A DNA stretch of 64,000 nucleotides from Peribacillus folii (GCF_030271255.1 NZ_JASJOM010000005.1:186001-250000); one strand, 5' to 3'. Counted from the first letter of the stretch, positions 43,947-53,701 are shown. Numbers and translations: made by a program. The notes: generated from the letters alone by a model not told the origin.

Positions 43947-44636
43947 ATGCAAAATGTGCTGGATACCATTCACAAAGGATTGATTGTATCATGTCAGGCA
44001 TTGGAGAATGAGCCTCTGCACAGCTCGTTCATCATGGGGCGCATGGCCATTGCCGCCAAGGAGGGCGGGGCGAAATGCATTCGCGCTAACTCTGTAGCGG
44101 ATATCATCGAGATTAAGAAAAATGTCGACCTGCCAGTGATAGGAATCATTAAACAGGTATATGGACAAAACGATGTCTATATCACCCCTACAATGGCGGA
44201 AATCGATGCATTGATGGAAACGAAAGCAGAAATCATCGCGACCGATGCGACAGCGCGTGTACGGCCGGATGGCAAAACGTTAAAACAGTTTTACGAGGAA
44301 ATCCGGGCAAAATATCCAGATGTCCTGCTCATGGCTGATGTATCCTCCAAAGAGGAGGCCATTTACGCCAACCAGTTAGGATTCGATATTGTCGCGCCAA
44401 CCTTATATGGCTATACGGATGAAACGAGCGGTGAGAAAATCTATCACGATGATTATGCCGTGCTGAAAGAAATCGTAAATGCCGTGAAAAAGGCAAAGGT
44501 GATTGCTGAAGGAAATGTCATCACCCCGGAAATCGCGCGTTCAGTATTGGATATGAACGTACATGCAGTAGTAGTCGGGGGCGCCATTACCCGTCCGCAG
44601 CAAATCACGAAAAGATTCGTCGATGCGATTCAATGA
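43947..44636 (+). CDS. nanE: N-acetylmannosamine-6-phosphate 2-epimerase
   Basis: A 229-residue NanE TIM-barrel enzyme that turns ManNAc-6-phosphate into GlcNAc-6-phosphate for entry into glycolysis through NagA/NagB. Landmarks: [51 protein letters not shown] and the phosphate-binding end AEGNVITPE...[10 protein letters not shown]. The ATG at 43947 is chosen because GGAG is 8 nt upstream. It follows the PTS IICB by 37 nt; together they would take up an N-acetylated hexosamine as its 6-phosphate and epimerise it. No nanA/nanK genes are present here, so sialic acid itself is less likely. Confidence 0.94.
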   Translation: MQNVLDTIHKGLIVSCQALENEPLHSSFIMGRMAIAAKEGGAKCIRANSVADIIEIKKNVDLPVIGIIKQVYGQNDVYITPTMAEIDALMETKAEIIATDATARVRPDGKTLKQFYEEIRAKYPDVLLMADVSSKEEAIYANQLGFDIVAPTLYGYTDETSGEKIYHDDYAVLKEIVNAVKKAKVIAEGNVITPEIARSVLDMNVHAVVVGGAITRPQQITKRFVDAIQ

Positions 44637-44680
44637 TTTTAGCTTCATGGCACACTTTTAACTTAAAAAACGCTCAACAA

Positions 44681-44713
44681 AGAGATGGTATGATTCACAC
44701 TCATACCATCTCT
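44681..44713 (+). terminator. Terminator of the PTS/nanE operon
   Basis: Perfect 13-bp stem AGAGATGGTATGA/TCATACCATCTCT with a 7-nt loop and a T6 run on the plus strand. Confidence 0.9.
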
Positions 44714-44812
44714 TTTTTGCATGCAACCATTTCCTGCCTAACAAGACAGTTGATGATGGCTGCACCAGCAAAAGCGCACTGCCAGCTTCCCAGGGGCTTT
44801 GCTAGAAAAAAA

Positions 44813-44848
44813 AAGAACTATGCCTCTAACTCGAAAGGCATAGTTCTT
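44813..44848 (-). terminator. Terminator of aspA
   Basis: Perfect 13-bp stem AAGAACTATGCCT/AGGCATAGTTCTT, 10-nt loop and at least seven more T on the minus strand, 13 nt after the aspA stop. Confidence 0.9.
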
Positions 44849-44861
44849 ATAGAAAATCGGT

Positions 44862-46292
44862 TTATTCGCGATCGAAAAGAGAAGCACCCGCTATCCCAGG
44901 CTTCGTCATCTCGTATGGATTCAGGATCAGATCCAATTCTTCTGCCGTCAGTACATCATACTGCAGGCAAAGCTCGCGCACGGATTTGCCTTTTAAGATC
45001 GCTTCACGGGCGATCCGAGAAACGACTTCATATCCGAGATGCGGATTGACAGCCGTGATCACTCCCACGCTTTTTTCGACATATTCTTTCAAATGTTCCT
45101 CATTCGCTTCGATGCCTGCCAAGCAATAATCGGTGAATACATTGAAGGCATTGTTCATGATTGAGATCGATTGCAATAAATTGAATACGAGTACAGGCTC
45201 CATTACGTTCAATTCCAATTGCCCTGCTTCTGATGCCAGGCAGATCGTATTATCATTGCCGATGACCTGGAAGGCCACTTGGTTGATCAATTCGGGCATG
45301 ACCGGATTCACTTTACCAGGCATGATCGAAGAACCGGGCTGACGTGCCGGAAGCGTGATTTCGGCTAACCCCGCTCTTGGTCCTGAAGCCATCAAACGCA
45401 AGTCGTTCGCGATTTTTGACATGTTCATCATACATACCTTCAACGCGGCTGACACTTCCGTATATGCATCCGTGTTTTGTGTGCCATCCACTAAATGCTC
45501 GGCCCCGACAAGCGGCATGTCACTGATTTCAGCCAAATACTTGACAACATTTTCGATATAGCGCGGATCTGCATTCAAACCAGTTCCAACTGCTGTTGCT
45601 CCCATATTCACTTCATATAAATGCTGACGCGATTGGCTGATCCTTTTTATATCCCGTTCCAGCACGCGGCTGTATGCCTCGAATTCTTGGCCGAGACGGA
45701 TAGGCACGGCATCCTGAAGGTGGGTACGGCCCATTTTGATAACATGATCGAATTGCTTCGCTTTCGCCTTAAAGACGGATCCCATCTTCGCCATCGTTTC
45801 CAGTAATTGCTCCAATAAGCGCAATGTCGAAATATGAATGGCCGTCGGGAAGACGTCATTGGTCGACTGTGACATGTTCACATGGCTGTTCGGACTGACT
45901 TTGCTATAATCGCCTTTATCGTGTCCCATCAATTCGATGGCCCGATTGGCAACGATTTCATTTATGTTCATATTCATCGATGTTCCGGCGCCGCCCTGAA
46001 TTGGATCGACGATGAAATATTCATGCCATTTACCTTCGATCACTTCATCGGAAGCTTTAACGATATTGTTCCCAATGCCCTCATACAAACGTTTTGTATC
46101 CATGTTGGCTAATGCGGCCGCTTTTTTTATCATCGCCAAGGCACGAATCATTTCTTCATTGACCTTGTATCCTGTAATCGGAAAATTTTCTACAGCGCGT
46201 AAAGTTTGAATTCCATAATACACATTTGCTGGAATGGCCTTTTCACCAAGAAAGTCTTTCTCAATTCGGATTGTTTTCTCATCTATCATCAT
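44862..46292 (-). CDS. aspA: Aspartate ammonia-lyase
   Basis: A 476-residue aspartase that deaminates L-aspartate to fumarate. The fumarase/aspartase superfamily signature GSSIMPGKVNPVMPE, GRTHLQDAVPI and QGGAGTSMNMNINEI are all present. The frame is open for another 53 codons upstream (to 46451), but I choose ATG 46292, preceded by GGGGGATC, because it yields the normal length of Bacillus aspartase. It sits alone between nanE and the RpiR-type regulator and has its own terminator. No ansA (asparaginase) gene is adjacent, in contrast to the B. subtilis ansAB operon. Confidence 0.95.
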   Translation of the reverse strand: MMIDEKTIRIEKDFLGEKAIPANVYYGIQTLRAVENFPITGYKVNEEMIRALAMIKKAAALANMDTKRLYEGIGNNIVKASDEVIEGKWHEYFIVDPIQGGAGTSMNMNINEIVANRAIELMGHDKGDYSKVSPNSHVNMSQSTNDVFPTAIHISTLRLLEQLLETMAKMGSVFKAKAKQFDHVIKMGRTHLQDAVPIRLGQEFEAYSRVLERDIKRISQSRQHLYEVNMGATAVGTGLNADPRYIENVVKYLAEISDMPLVGAEHLVDGTQNTDAYTEVSAALKVCMMNMSKIANDLRLMASGPRAGLAEITLPARQPGSSIMPGKVNPVMPELINQVAFQVIGNDNTICLASEAGQLELNVMEPVLVFNLLQSISIMNNAFNVFTDYCLAGIEANEEHLKEYVEKSVGVITAVNPHLGYEVVSRIAREAILKGKSVRELCLQYDVLTAEELDLILNPYEMTKPGIAGASLFDRE

Positions 46293-46947
46293 TACACTTG
46301 ATCCCCCATGTTTTAACAAAGTAATTTTTTTACTTTCACCATTTTTGTGTATCACATCAGTTTTGGAACGATTGGCCCCAATGTCATCTAACCAGGAACG
46401 AGCCGTAGTTTCTGTCGCTCCCGATCCCCTACCATCCTGTAGTTTGGACAACAGATATGCAACACTCCCCTTACTTCATCCATTTCACAAAATGTTTTCC
46501 ATGGAATAATATAACACCCCTTCATTCACTTTGAAATCAATCTTTTCCCATGATCGTAAAGCAAAGGAATCTTGACTCCATCAACGGGGTGAACCTTACC
46601 AATCCAACATTTGCCCACTCCCATCGATGGATTCTTGGAGGAATGGACAATCCCATTATACTAGATTTTTTAATTTTATATAGGAATAGTTTTTTTCTCT
46701 CGGAAGCGGCACTGAAAATTATGTATTTCCGAGTTTCTTTTCATTCCCGGCCACTGGATTGGCTGATTTCCATTAGAATATCTTCCTACAACTTCATTGT
46801 TTTGTCCAGTCCAATAAAAACGCTTCCAAGAGATACGGCAAATTTACTTGTCAATCTCCGGCATTTAAGGATATCGGTTATTGACGTCCTTAATGGATAC
46901 ATTAAACTATACATAACATTATATTTTGCCTAAAAGCGGGTGGTCAT
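46293..46947. other. Divergent intergenic region aspA/RpiR-type regulator
   Basis: About 650 bp. The aspA side is an in-frame open leader containing a possible hairpin (GGAGCGA/TCGTTCC). The right half is AT-rich. A plausible plus-strand promoter for the regulator is TTGACG (46881-46886), 16 nt, TAAACT (46903-46908). No operator could be recognised. Confidence 0.35.
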
Positions 46948-47790
46948 TTGGAATATTTAGCAGAAAACCTCATATACGGCATTGAGTGCAGTATGAGTAA
47001 GTTCACCAAAACGGAAGAAGAGCTAGCCAACTATATTCTGCAGCATCCTGAGGAAATGAGTCAGTTAACCATTAGTCAAATTGCCAAAAAGCTGCATATT
47101 TCCCCGGCAACGATAACTCGTTTTTGCCAAAAGCTATCTTTTTCCGGGTTCAATCAGTTTAAGCATGAGTTAAAACGATTCGTCGACCTCCGGAATACGC
47201 CAAAACATATGAAGGATTTGAAGCAGGTCGATTATTTCGCGAAATTATATCAGGACCATATGAACATCATCGATCATACCTTCCATATAACCTCTTATGA
47301 GGACATCCAAAAAGCGGTATCTTTCCTTACCAAGGCAAAAAAGATACATGTCTATGGAATAGGCAGTTCAGGTATAGCTGCTCATGAATTCAAATCGAAG
47401 TTTTTCAGGATCGGCCTGTTTGTCGAGGCGATAACCGATCCCCATCAGGCGATGATGGATGCAGCCTTAAGCAACCCGGAAAGTGTGGTCATTGGCATTT
47501 CGATCAGCGGCGCAACGAAGGAGGTCATTCGCGCAGTGAAAATCGCCAAAAAGCAAGGCTCGCATATCTTGGTTTTTACAGGCGATAAACATTCCGAGCT
47601 TTCACAGCTGAGTGATCTCACGCTTTTGGTCACGAGCAAAAACAGCATGCATATGGGACAGAACATTTCTCCCTTGCTGCCGCTCTTATTGCTTTTTGAC
47701 TTACTTTATACCGAATTGGTTTCAAAGGATTATAAGAACAGGATAAGCATCAGGGAAAAAACCTTGCAGGTATTAACGGACACACACTAA
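46948..47790 (+). CDS. RpiR/MurR-family transcriptional regulator
   Basis: A 280-residue regulator with an N-terminal helix-turn-helix (about 1-75; LTISQIAKKLHISPATITRFCQKLSF) and a C-terminal SIS sugar-phosphate-binding domain (about 110-260; HVYGIGSSGIAAHEFKSKF, GISISGATKEVI). These proteins sense a phosphosugar and control amino-sugar catabolism. The start is a TTG with GGGTGG upstream. It is the most likely regulator of the PTS IICB/nanE operon about 3 kb away, with aspA in between on the opposite strand. Effector would plausibly be ManNAc-6-P or GlcNAc-6-P. Confidence 0.9.
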   Translation: MEYLAENLIYGIECSMSKFTKTEEELANYILQHPEEMSQLTISQIAKKLHISPATITRFCQKLSFSGFNQFKHELKRFVDLRNTPKHMKDLKQVDYFAKLYQDHMNIIDHTFHITSYEDIQKAVSFLTKAKKIHVYGIGSSGIAAHEFKSKFFRIGLFVEAITDPHQAMMDAALSNPESVVIGISISGATKEVIRAVKIAKKQGSHILVFTGDKHSELSQLSDLTLLVTSKNSMHMGQNISPLLPLLLLFDLLYTELVSKDYKNRISIREKTLQVLTDTH

Positions 47791-47799
47791 TTACTAATG

Positions 47800-47841
47800 A
47801 ACGAAGGCCGCCATTTCCATAAAGGGATGGCGGCCTTCGTT
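47800..47841. terminator. Shared convergent terminator
   Basis: Perfect 15-bp stem AACGAAGGCCGCCAT/ATGGCGGCCTTCGTT with a 12-nt loop between the convergent RpiR-type gene (plus) and TOMM dehydrogenase gene (minus). T runs on either side are short, but the very stable stem should end both transcripts. Confidence 0.75.
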
Positions 47842-47844
47842 TGT

Positions 47845-49398
47845 TCAGCAATGCAGTCCCCCCTTTAGCCACGGGCGATTGCGATACGCTCCGATGGGGA
47901 CTTGGATCAAACTCGTCTTCCCTTGGGACCCTCCTATTTTATAAAGCTCATCACACATATTGACGTCGAACCCGAGAAGCGGGTGCCCATTCATTCCCAG
48001 GGCAGCTGCCGCAAGCAATATACGCTGGACAAGCATTCCTGCCTCCATTTGCTGGATTCGGTATCCCCTATATCCAAGCTGCGGTTTGAAGTAATGGCGA
48101 TCACCCGCCACATGGATGCAGATCGGCACCTGCTGGAAATTCAAGACATCCAAGGACATTCCGCACTGTAATCGAAGCCGATGATCTCCTGGCCGTATCA
48201 GCCTTAATGAATGTGTCGTCCCTTCATACAGGTAGGCGCCATCCTCCAAGTCTTCCACATTATATAAGCTGGCATAGATGGTGACCCTGTGTTCGCCGTC
48301 TTCATTCAGGTCATTTTGATAAGTGAACGAAGCCGTTGCCTCTTGAAGGAGAAGGGCCAGCCGCTCTTGACTTACCTTTCCTAAAGTGAAGTCCATTTCA
48401 GGAGAAAATCGCTTTTTGCAAACCGATGCCAAATCATAGGACAATCTCTTCACGATAGGGAGGTCGATCACCTGTCCCTCGCCCCCTGCTTCCTCCCTTG
48501 CTTCAAGCGGGCGAATCGCTCCACTCGATTCGATCATCGACGCTCGATTCATTTTCGTTAACAATGGGAATTCCTTGATCACAAGCGATCGAACATAGTG
48601 CTCCGGCTTTATTTTTGGCAATTCCAGGCATAAGCTTGCCGCTGTGGCATCCCTCCCTGACTTGTCATCTGTCAGGTTTGCTGGTTGCTTCGATAAGGCG
48701 ATCATCGCATAGGTGCTTTCTTCCTCCTCCGATAGTCCAAGAAGCTGATTGAGGGCACGATCCAGGAATTGAAAGCACACTCTCGTGTTCATGCCGAACC
48801 GTTTGGCCACCTCCAGCAGCTGGCCGATGAGCACGCCGGCGTCGAGACCTTGGAGCCGGTATGAGAAATTATTATACTTATAGAAATTTTTCCAGAACAT
48901 CGTCGAGACAAATACGGCGCCAAAACAAGCGGAGATGTTGCAGTGATCACCGAGGGCCTTGCTTAAAAAGGAATCAAAATTCCCTTCCCGCAACAGCACC
49001 AAACGATGGTGAGCTGCATCATAATGGTAGACGCCGGCCGGGAAATCCCCCGTCTTCAAGTACACGTACAGCTCACTTGGATACAGCGCCCCGCCTGAAG
49101 GCGGAAAACGGCGGAAGGACTGCATCAGGTCATCAGGTCCAGAGGCTCTCTGTGTTTGACTGATTTGGGTAAGGCCATAGGCATACCAGAGCAAATGACC
49201 GATTTTGCTTTCGTGAAACTTCGAAAATCTGGCGGAACCATCCAAGGCGAGCGGAACCTCCAGCGATAATGGGTATTGCGGCAAGCCACGGTAGAGCTTG
49301 AATGTTAGCGGTGCATCCTCCCAATCCACTTCCCAATCTGGCGGACTTGCCTTTTCAATATCAACATGCAAATTATGCAGAAATGCATCTAAACTCAT
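47845..49398 (-). CDS. TOMM biosynthesis dehydrogenase, SagB/ThcOx type, double domain
   Basis: A 517-residue FMN-dependent dehydrogenase with two nitroreductase-like halves (about 60-260 and 310-510). FRRFPPSGGALYPSELYVYL and GVYHYDAAHHRL are typical of the SagB/ThcOx family; the second half repeats the pattern more loosely (GAYLYEGTTHSLRL). In thiazole/oxazole-modified microcin pathways this enzyme oxidises azolines to aromatic azoles. I start at ATG 49398 because AAGGAGG is upstream; an ATG eight codons earlier overlaps the YcaO stop. It is the last gene in the bacteriocin operon. Confidence 0.88.
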   Translation of the reverse strand: MSLDAFLHNLHVDIEKASPPDWEVDWEDAPLTFKLYRGLPQYPLSLEVPLALDGSARFSKFHESKIGHLLWYAYGLTQISQTQRASGPDDLMQSFRRFPPSGGALYPSELYVYLKTGDFPAGVYHYDAAHHRLVLLREGNFDSFLSKALGDHCNISACFGAVFVSTMFWKNFYKYNNFSYRLQGLDAGVLIGQLLEVAKRFGMNTRVCFQFLDRALNQLLGLSEEEESTYAMIALSKQPANLTDDKSGRDATAASLCLELPKIKPEHYVRSLVIKEFPLLTKMNRASMIESSGAIRPLEAREEAGGEGQVIDLPIVKRLSYDLASVCKKRFSPEMDFTLGKVSQERLALLLQEATASFTYQNDLNEDGEHRVTIYASLYNVEDLEDGAYLYEGTTHSLRLIRPGDHRLRLQCGMSLDVLNFQQVPICIHVAGDRHYFKPQLGYRGYRIQQMEAGMLVQRILLAAAALGMNGHPLLGFDVNMCDELYKIGGSQGKTSLIQVPIGAYRNRPWLKGGLHC

Positions 49399-49421
49399 CG
49401 CCCTGCCTCCTTGGTCACCCA

Positions 49422-51365
49422 TTATGGGAACGGATGCGGATGCGGGTTGAGCTGTTCGAATTCAAGCGGCCGTTTTATATATCCAAGTTCCATTGGAACC
49501 CTGAGTACCCGCTCAAGTCCTGTCACCCGTGTAAGATGATGGCCGAATGTCATCGGCAGCATTCCCGGAATCAGCACCTTCACGCAATGTAATCCATTCT
49601 GCCGAATTTCAGGCGTCGTCTGATCGATTACGATCACCTCGAGATTCAAGCGGCGAAGCTCCTGGAGGATGCCCAGCAGATCATCAGTCAAGTCCTGATG
49701 CTTCTCCTTTTGCGGGAATTCTTCAGCAAACGTCCGCATCGGGCGATCCTGTTTCAATAAAAAATCCAATCGCGATTCCGCTTGCGGCAGACCGTACAGG
49801 ATGCTGTGGTCATCCATCTTCCGTACGAGGGAGGAGTCCCGGAACATTTTCTCGAGTTCCTCCTTGTCTTGCTCCAGCTTCTCGTCAAGGGTCAGCATCA
49901 TGCCGGCCAGCTCGAAAATCGCGCTTTTCACCGCCCGGACCGGGTCAAGGTGGGCCCCTGCAGCACATATGAGATTCAGCCCTTTTTCCTTCCTGTTTTT
50001 AGCCAGTGCCCACACACTTGGAATACCATGCTCCATCGTCGAATTGAACAGGTGGATATCATATCCGGCCGCCGCCCTTGCCCGGTCGATCATCAATTCC
50101 AGCTCTTTATCGTTTGCCGAATATGGATCGATCCGGTTCAGCGGCAGCTGTGCATACCATGTCATCAGGAACGAATCCCGTTCCGCCACCTCCATGATCC
50201 CGTAAAAAATCGCTTCCTCCAAACTGCCGCCAAGGGCGCACCCATTGGAGGTTTCATAGACGAAGCCATTGCCACAGCCCAGACTGTAATAGGAAAGCAG
50301 CTCCGGAACCAAAATCGGCTGCTCTTGAAGGAACGAATATCCCCATACCCAATCCATCGAGCGGTCAGGATCGAATGGTTGAAACGGAAAATCTGGCTGT
50401 GCATAATTCTCCTGCTCGTGTACGCCTACCTTGACCGGATCTAGCGCTCGATCTTTCAAATTGTTGTAGCTGTCATGCACCACGGTCCTCTTGCCGTGCG
50501 GCTCCATTCCGCAATACCGCTCAAGTCCCTCCAATATGGCCGTCATCTCGCTTGCCGCATAGGAAAGCGTCCGCCCAGCCGTCCCCTCATCGCCGATGAA
50601 CAAAGGCAAATTAACACTCACATCGGCAAAGGGCGGAATGAGGTCGATCATTTTACTATTGAGGAAACCCATGCGAGTCCCCAAATAATCCCGGGCCAGC
50701 ACTTTTCCCAAGTCCTCCATGGAACGGGTACGGTAGCTATCGGGACTGATTTTCGGGCTTGACTGCAAAGATATCCTTGCCTGATTCATCGAGTCATCCG
50801 GCAATGGGCTGCAGACTGGGCACAATGGGTCTGGCAAAAACGAATGCCACGAGCCATTGAGCGTTTTCAGATTGATGAATGCCGCATGCCCCTCTGAACG
50901 GGGCTCATTGCCGCTCATCACCTTCCTTACTTCTTCCCCGATCAAATGCGACATCTGCAACAAACCTAAGCGTGACGCCGCGGCATCCCGGCCGATCCCT
51001 CCATTTTCCTGGAGCTGCTTTTTGATGCCCCACATTTCCTTGCGGTCACGCCCTGCCATGAGCTGCCTTAGATCTGCACATTGGGAGCAGCCGGGAATGC
51101 CCGCTCGCACCAGCGGGCCGACCACACCCTCTCCAAATGATACGAACCCCCGCAGCCACGGTATGTTACGTGAGTTTAACAGCTCTTCCGCCCTCAGATG
51201 CACCGAGGGATCCCAGGCATCCTGCAGGACCAGGACCAAAGCGGTCGCTTGCGGTATTTCTGCCGCGAAATCGGCTTGGCGCTTGACCTTGAATGTACCG
51301 GATAGGTCGCGATGTACATGGTCCGCCAATAGGCCCTCCCCGACAACCACTACGTCAGCATTCAC
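49422..51365 (-). CDS. YcaO cyclodehydratase fused to an E1-like leader-binding domain
   Basis: A 647-residue TOMM cyclodehydratase. The N-terminal part (about 1-210) is E1/ThiF-like with a zinc tetrad (CSQC and CPVC); the YcaO domain follows (about 220-647) with ATP-binding segments such as SEMTAILEGLERYCG, SNGCALGGSLEEAIFYGIMEVAERDSF and AVKSAIFELAGM. It ends in the proline-rich PHPHPFP, the PxPxP tail needed for YcaO activity. It installs thiazoline/oxazoline rings on Cys/Ser/Thr of the precursor using ATP. It overlaps the ThiF-like gene by 4 nt (ATGA). Confidence 0.92.
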   Translation of the reverse strand: MNADVVVVGEGLLADHVHRDLSGTFKVKRQADFAAEIPQATALVLVLQDAWDPSVHLRAEELLNSRNIPWLRGFVSFGEGVVGPLVRAGIPGCSQCADLRQLMAGRDRKEMWGIKKQLQENGGIGRDAAASRLGLLQMSHLIGEEVRKVMSGNEPRSEGHAAFINLKTLNGSWHSFLPDPLCPVCSPLPDDSMNQARISLQSSPKISPDSYRTRSMEDLGKVLARDYLGTRMGFLNSKMIDLIPPFADVSVNLPLFIGDEGTAGRTLSYAASEMTAILEGLERYCGMEPHGKRTVVHDSYNNLKDRALDPVKVGVHEQENYAQPDFPFQPFDPDRSMDWVWGYSFLQEQPILVPELLSYYSLGCGNGFVYETSNGCALGGSLEEAIFYGIMEVAERDSFLMTWYAQLPLNRIDPYSANDKELELMIDRARAAAGYDIHLFNSTMEHGIPSVWALAKNRKEKGLNLICAAGAHLDPVRAVKSAIFELAGMMLTLDEKLEQDKEELEKMFRDSSLVRKMDDHSILYGLPQAESRLDFLLKQDRPMRTFAEEFPQKEKHQDLTDDLLGILQELRRLNLEVIVIDQTTPEIRQNGLHCVKVLIPGMLPMTFGHHLTRVTGLERVLRVPMELGYIKRPLEFEQLNPHPHPFP

Positions 51366-53296
51366 CCTGATCCCCCCTCTCGCAAAAACACCCCAAACAC
51401 GCCTGCCAAATCTTCCTTCATGACAGGCTCGGTTTCCACTTCAAAAACGAAAATCCGCTTACCTCCCTTTTCGGCGACTTGCCGTGCGGCGCGTATCAGC
51501 TCGGAAGTCGCTGCCGCGGCACACGAAGGAATCACCAGGTCCTCCGCTTCGCTTTGTGGATCGGATGATGAAGCGCTATCCGAGGCTGTAAGGCAAGTGG
51601 TTTGGTTTTGAACCTTCATGACGGCCTTTTTCAACGCCTCCCGCAATCCGAGCGTGATATTCAAACCGACAGCACCCGACCAGCCATCGCCCGTTCCTAC
51701 CCAAACCGCCGGAAAACCGGACACATCACTGCCAAGCCCGATGATCGGCTCACCCTGCAAACGGGTCAGTGCTTGTAAATAATATGTGCAGCGCTCATCC
51801 TTCACCTCAGCCAGCCGCACCGGAACCACTGCTTCACGGTTGAACTTCCGGTTCGCAAATTCCGCATCCAAACAGTTTTGCAATCCTCGGCACACACATT
51901 CGGCAAACGTTTCCCCTGTCCCCACTCCTATCGGTTCCTTTATGTCACCAAAGCCATTCAAGCGGGGGAGCGTCTGAAGGTGCTGGCTGAGCGTTCGAGT
52001 CACATAAGCCTCAATTCCCGAAAGTCCTGTCTCCCGCCTCGCTTCCTCATGGGTCAGTTCAGAACGAATGATATCCGGCAAAAGCGGTGCCGGGCCGGCG
52101 GACAACGGATCGGCAACCTGGACGCGGCATTGGGCGAGCGGTAGCTGTTTGAGGTCCCCCTCCTCCCAACTATGGAAAATCCCTGATTGCTTGGAGGTCA
52201 GCCTGCCAAAAAGCATGAACAGTTGACCTGGCTTCCCCTCGCTTGCTGCTTGGCCGAGGCGCCTTTCGAAATCCGGTACCCATTTGGCGTCCCCCTGACC
52301 CGTCACCCCTGGATGCGGCAGGAACGGATGCCATCCTCCTTCCAATGTTTCCATATCCAACAGGTAGAATTGGTTATCTTGTTCTGCTGTCGTCACACCT
52401 GCGGTCTTTTTGAACCACTCGAATACCATTACATTTGCCAGCATCGCCCCGGCTGTGGAGGAAGAAGAAGCGGATTCGCCCTTCCCATCGAACACCGTTT
52501 GATGCAGGCGTTGCCATGCCGACTCCCAGCAGCCCGTGGATTGCGGACTGACTAGCGGACCTGCCAGGCCCACTTGATCGAGGACCACTGCCGGGAATAG
52601 CACCTTCCCTTCCTTCCTGCAAATCGAATGGAGCTCCCTCAATTCCTCTATATCGCCCTCCTGTGATACATATAATACCGAATCGAATGGCTGGATCACT
52701 TCCTGCCATCCCTTTTCAGCAGGCACTACCTCCTCTATCGCCACTTCATCATCGATGCTGCGCGCATGTGCTATTACTTCCTCTAAACGCTGCTTATTCG
52801 TTCGTACCGTATCCGTGATGAAAATGTGAAATTTCGGCAGACCGGATTCCAACAGCGCAGCTACTAATGAAAGGAAGAGCGGTCCGGAGCCGATGGCCAG
52901 CGCTTTTTCTTTTCGGTAAGCTTGAAAGCGGCTGGCTCCCGAGTCACCGAAACTTTCGAGAAACTCGATTTGGGAGGCATAGGCAATCAATACCTGATCG
53001 CTCAATTGATGGGGGCGGTCCTGACTTACATCCCGAACGAATCCATTCCTGTACAAAACCTCGGCAATTTCCATGACGCGGCTCCGGTATGGTCCGGGTA
53101 ATCCATCCGTCAGCTCACGTAACGAATGGTCCCCGTTGAACATCGGCAACAGCTTTTCGATCCACTGGACAATTGTGCTTCCTTCCATACGGAATGAACT
53201 GGTATTATTCCTGAAATATACACCTTTGTTTGGTTCAGGGAAGAAAAACGTGTCCCTTTTCACTTTCAATCGCATAGAAGGGGTCAACTTGACCAT
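51362..53296 (-). CDS. Thiazole-containing bacteriocin maturation protein, ThiF-like
   Basis: A 644-residue protein of the ocin-ThiF-like family found with heterocycloanthracin-type clusters. The N-terminal segment (MVKLTPSMRLKVKRDTFFFP and on) and the VLIAYASQIEFLES...AIGSGPLFLSLVAALLESGL region resemble a degenerate E1-type Rossmann fold. Such proteins probably help present the precursor leader to the cyclodehydratase. The ATG at 53296 follows AGGAGG. First biosynthetic gene after the precursor; the 104-nt gap before the next upstream gene (the precursor) holds a terminator. Confidence 0.88.
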   Translation of the reverse strand: MVKLTPSMRLKVKRDTFFFPEPNKGVYFRNNTSSFRMEGSTIVQWIEKLLPMFNGDHSLRELTDGLPGPYRSRVMEIAEVLYRNGFVRDVSQDRPHQLSDQVLIAYASQIEFLESFGDSGASRFQAYRKEKALAIGSGPLFLSLVAALLESGLPKFHIFITDTVRTNKQRLEEVIAHARSIDDEVAIEEVVPAEKGWQEVIQPFDSVLYVSQEGDIEELRELHSICRKEGKVLFPAVVLDQVGLAGPLVSPQSTGCWESAWQRLHQTVFDGKGESASSSSTAGAMLANVMVFEWFKKTAGVTTAEQDNQFYLLDMETLEGGWHPFLPHPGVTGQGDAKWVPDFERRLGQAASEGKPGQLFMLFGRLTSKQSGIFHSWEEGDLKQLPLAQCRVQVADPLSAGPAPLLPDIIRSELTHEEARRETGLSGIEAYVTRTLSQHLQTLPRLNGFGDIKEPIGVGTGETFAECVCRGLQNCLDAEFANRKFNREAVVPVRLAEVKDERCTYYLQALTRLQGEPIIGLGSDVSGFPAVWVGTGDGWSGAVGLNITLGLREALKKAVMKVQNQTTCLTASDSASSSDPQSEAEDLVIPSCAAAATSELIRAARQVAEKGGKRIFVFEVETEPVMKEDLAGVFGVFLREGGSG

Positions 53297-53399
53297 TTTG
53301 CACCTCCTGACCCGAAGCTCTTTCAAGTTCTGCTTCTAATCACTTCCCTTTCATCCTATGTATGACAATTTGTCTCTTATGTCTAAACCACAAAGAAAA

Positions 53400-53424
53400 G
53401 TCCCTGCCATGACCCGGCAGAGAC
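53400..53424 (-). terminator. Terminator between TOMM precursor and modification genes
   Basis: Minus strand GTCTCTGCC/GGCAGGGAC (one G-T), 7-nt loop, then TTTTCTTTG. Partial termination here would yield more precursor mRNA than enzyme mRNA. Confidence 0.8.
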
Positions 53425-53443
53425 CCTTACCATACCTGGACGA

Positions 53444-53701
53444 TTAACGTCCGCCACAACCGCCGCAACGCCCGCCGCAGCCACCGCAGCCACCGCACCG
53501 TCCGCCGCAGCCGCCACAGCGTCCCCCGCAGCCGCCGCAGCCAAAGCAGCCAAAGCACAAGAAACAGCCGAAGCAGCCAACGCCAATTAGTCGGGAATCC
53601 TCCATGGAATACTGTGGCTGACTTTGTTCCCACGGAACTGGCTGGCTAACTTGGAAATCGTCAACGTTCAGCATTTGAAGCTGATTTTGAAACTCATTCA
53701 T
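53444..53701 (-). CDS. Heterocycloanthracin/sonorensin-type TOMM bacteriocin precursor
   Basis: An 85-residue ribosomally made precursor. The leader (about 1-39, MNEFQNQLQMLNVDDFQVSQ and on) is typical of this family. The core begins after SRLIGVG and holds 13 Cys: first a Phe-rich stretch (GCFGCFLCFGCFGC), then runs of CGG and CGGR. Each Cys can be cyclised to thiazole by the enzymes encoded downstream. The ATG has GGAGG 8 nt upstream. No dedicated protease or exporter gene is adjacent. The product is probably an antibacterial peptide; homologous precursors are active against Gram-positive bacteria. Confidence 0.92.
   Translation of the reverse strand: MNEFQNQLQMLNVDDFQVSQPVPWEQSQPQYSMEDSRLIGVGCFGCFLCFGCFGCGGCGGRCGGCGGRCGGCGGCGGRCGGCGGR

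Noticed and set aside
44633-45049. 138-residue plus-strand frame after nanE
   Set aside because: It passes through two strong terminators and lies antisense to aspA.
46293-46451. N-terminal extension of aspartase to 46451
   Set aside because: It adds 53 residues absent from the family; ATG 46292 has a good ribosome binding site and gives normal length.
46550-46933. 127-residue plus-strand frame upstream of the RpiR-type gene
   Set aside because: There is no ribosome binding site, the composition is unlike coding sequence of neighbours, and it spans the regulator's promoter region.
53383-53633. Ala-rich and Trp/Leu-rich frames overlapping the TOMM precursor
   Set aside because: They are other-frame readings of the GC-rich CGG repeats; the precursor frame has the leader, the ribosome binding site and the expected Cys pattern.
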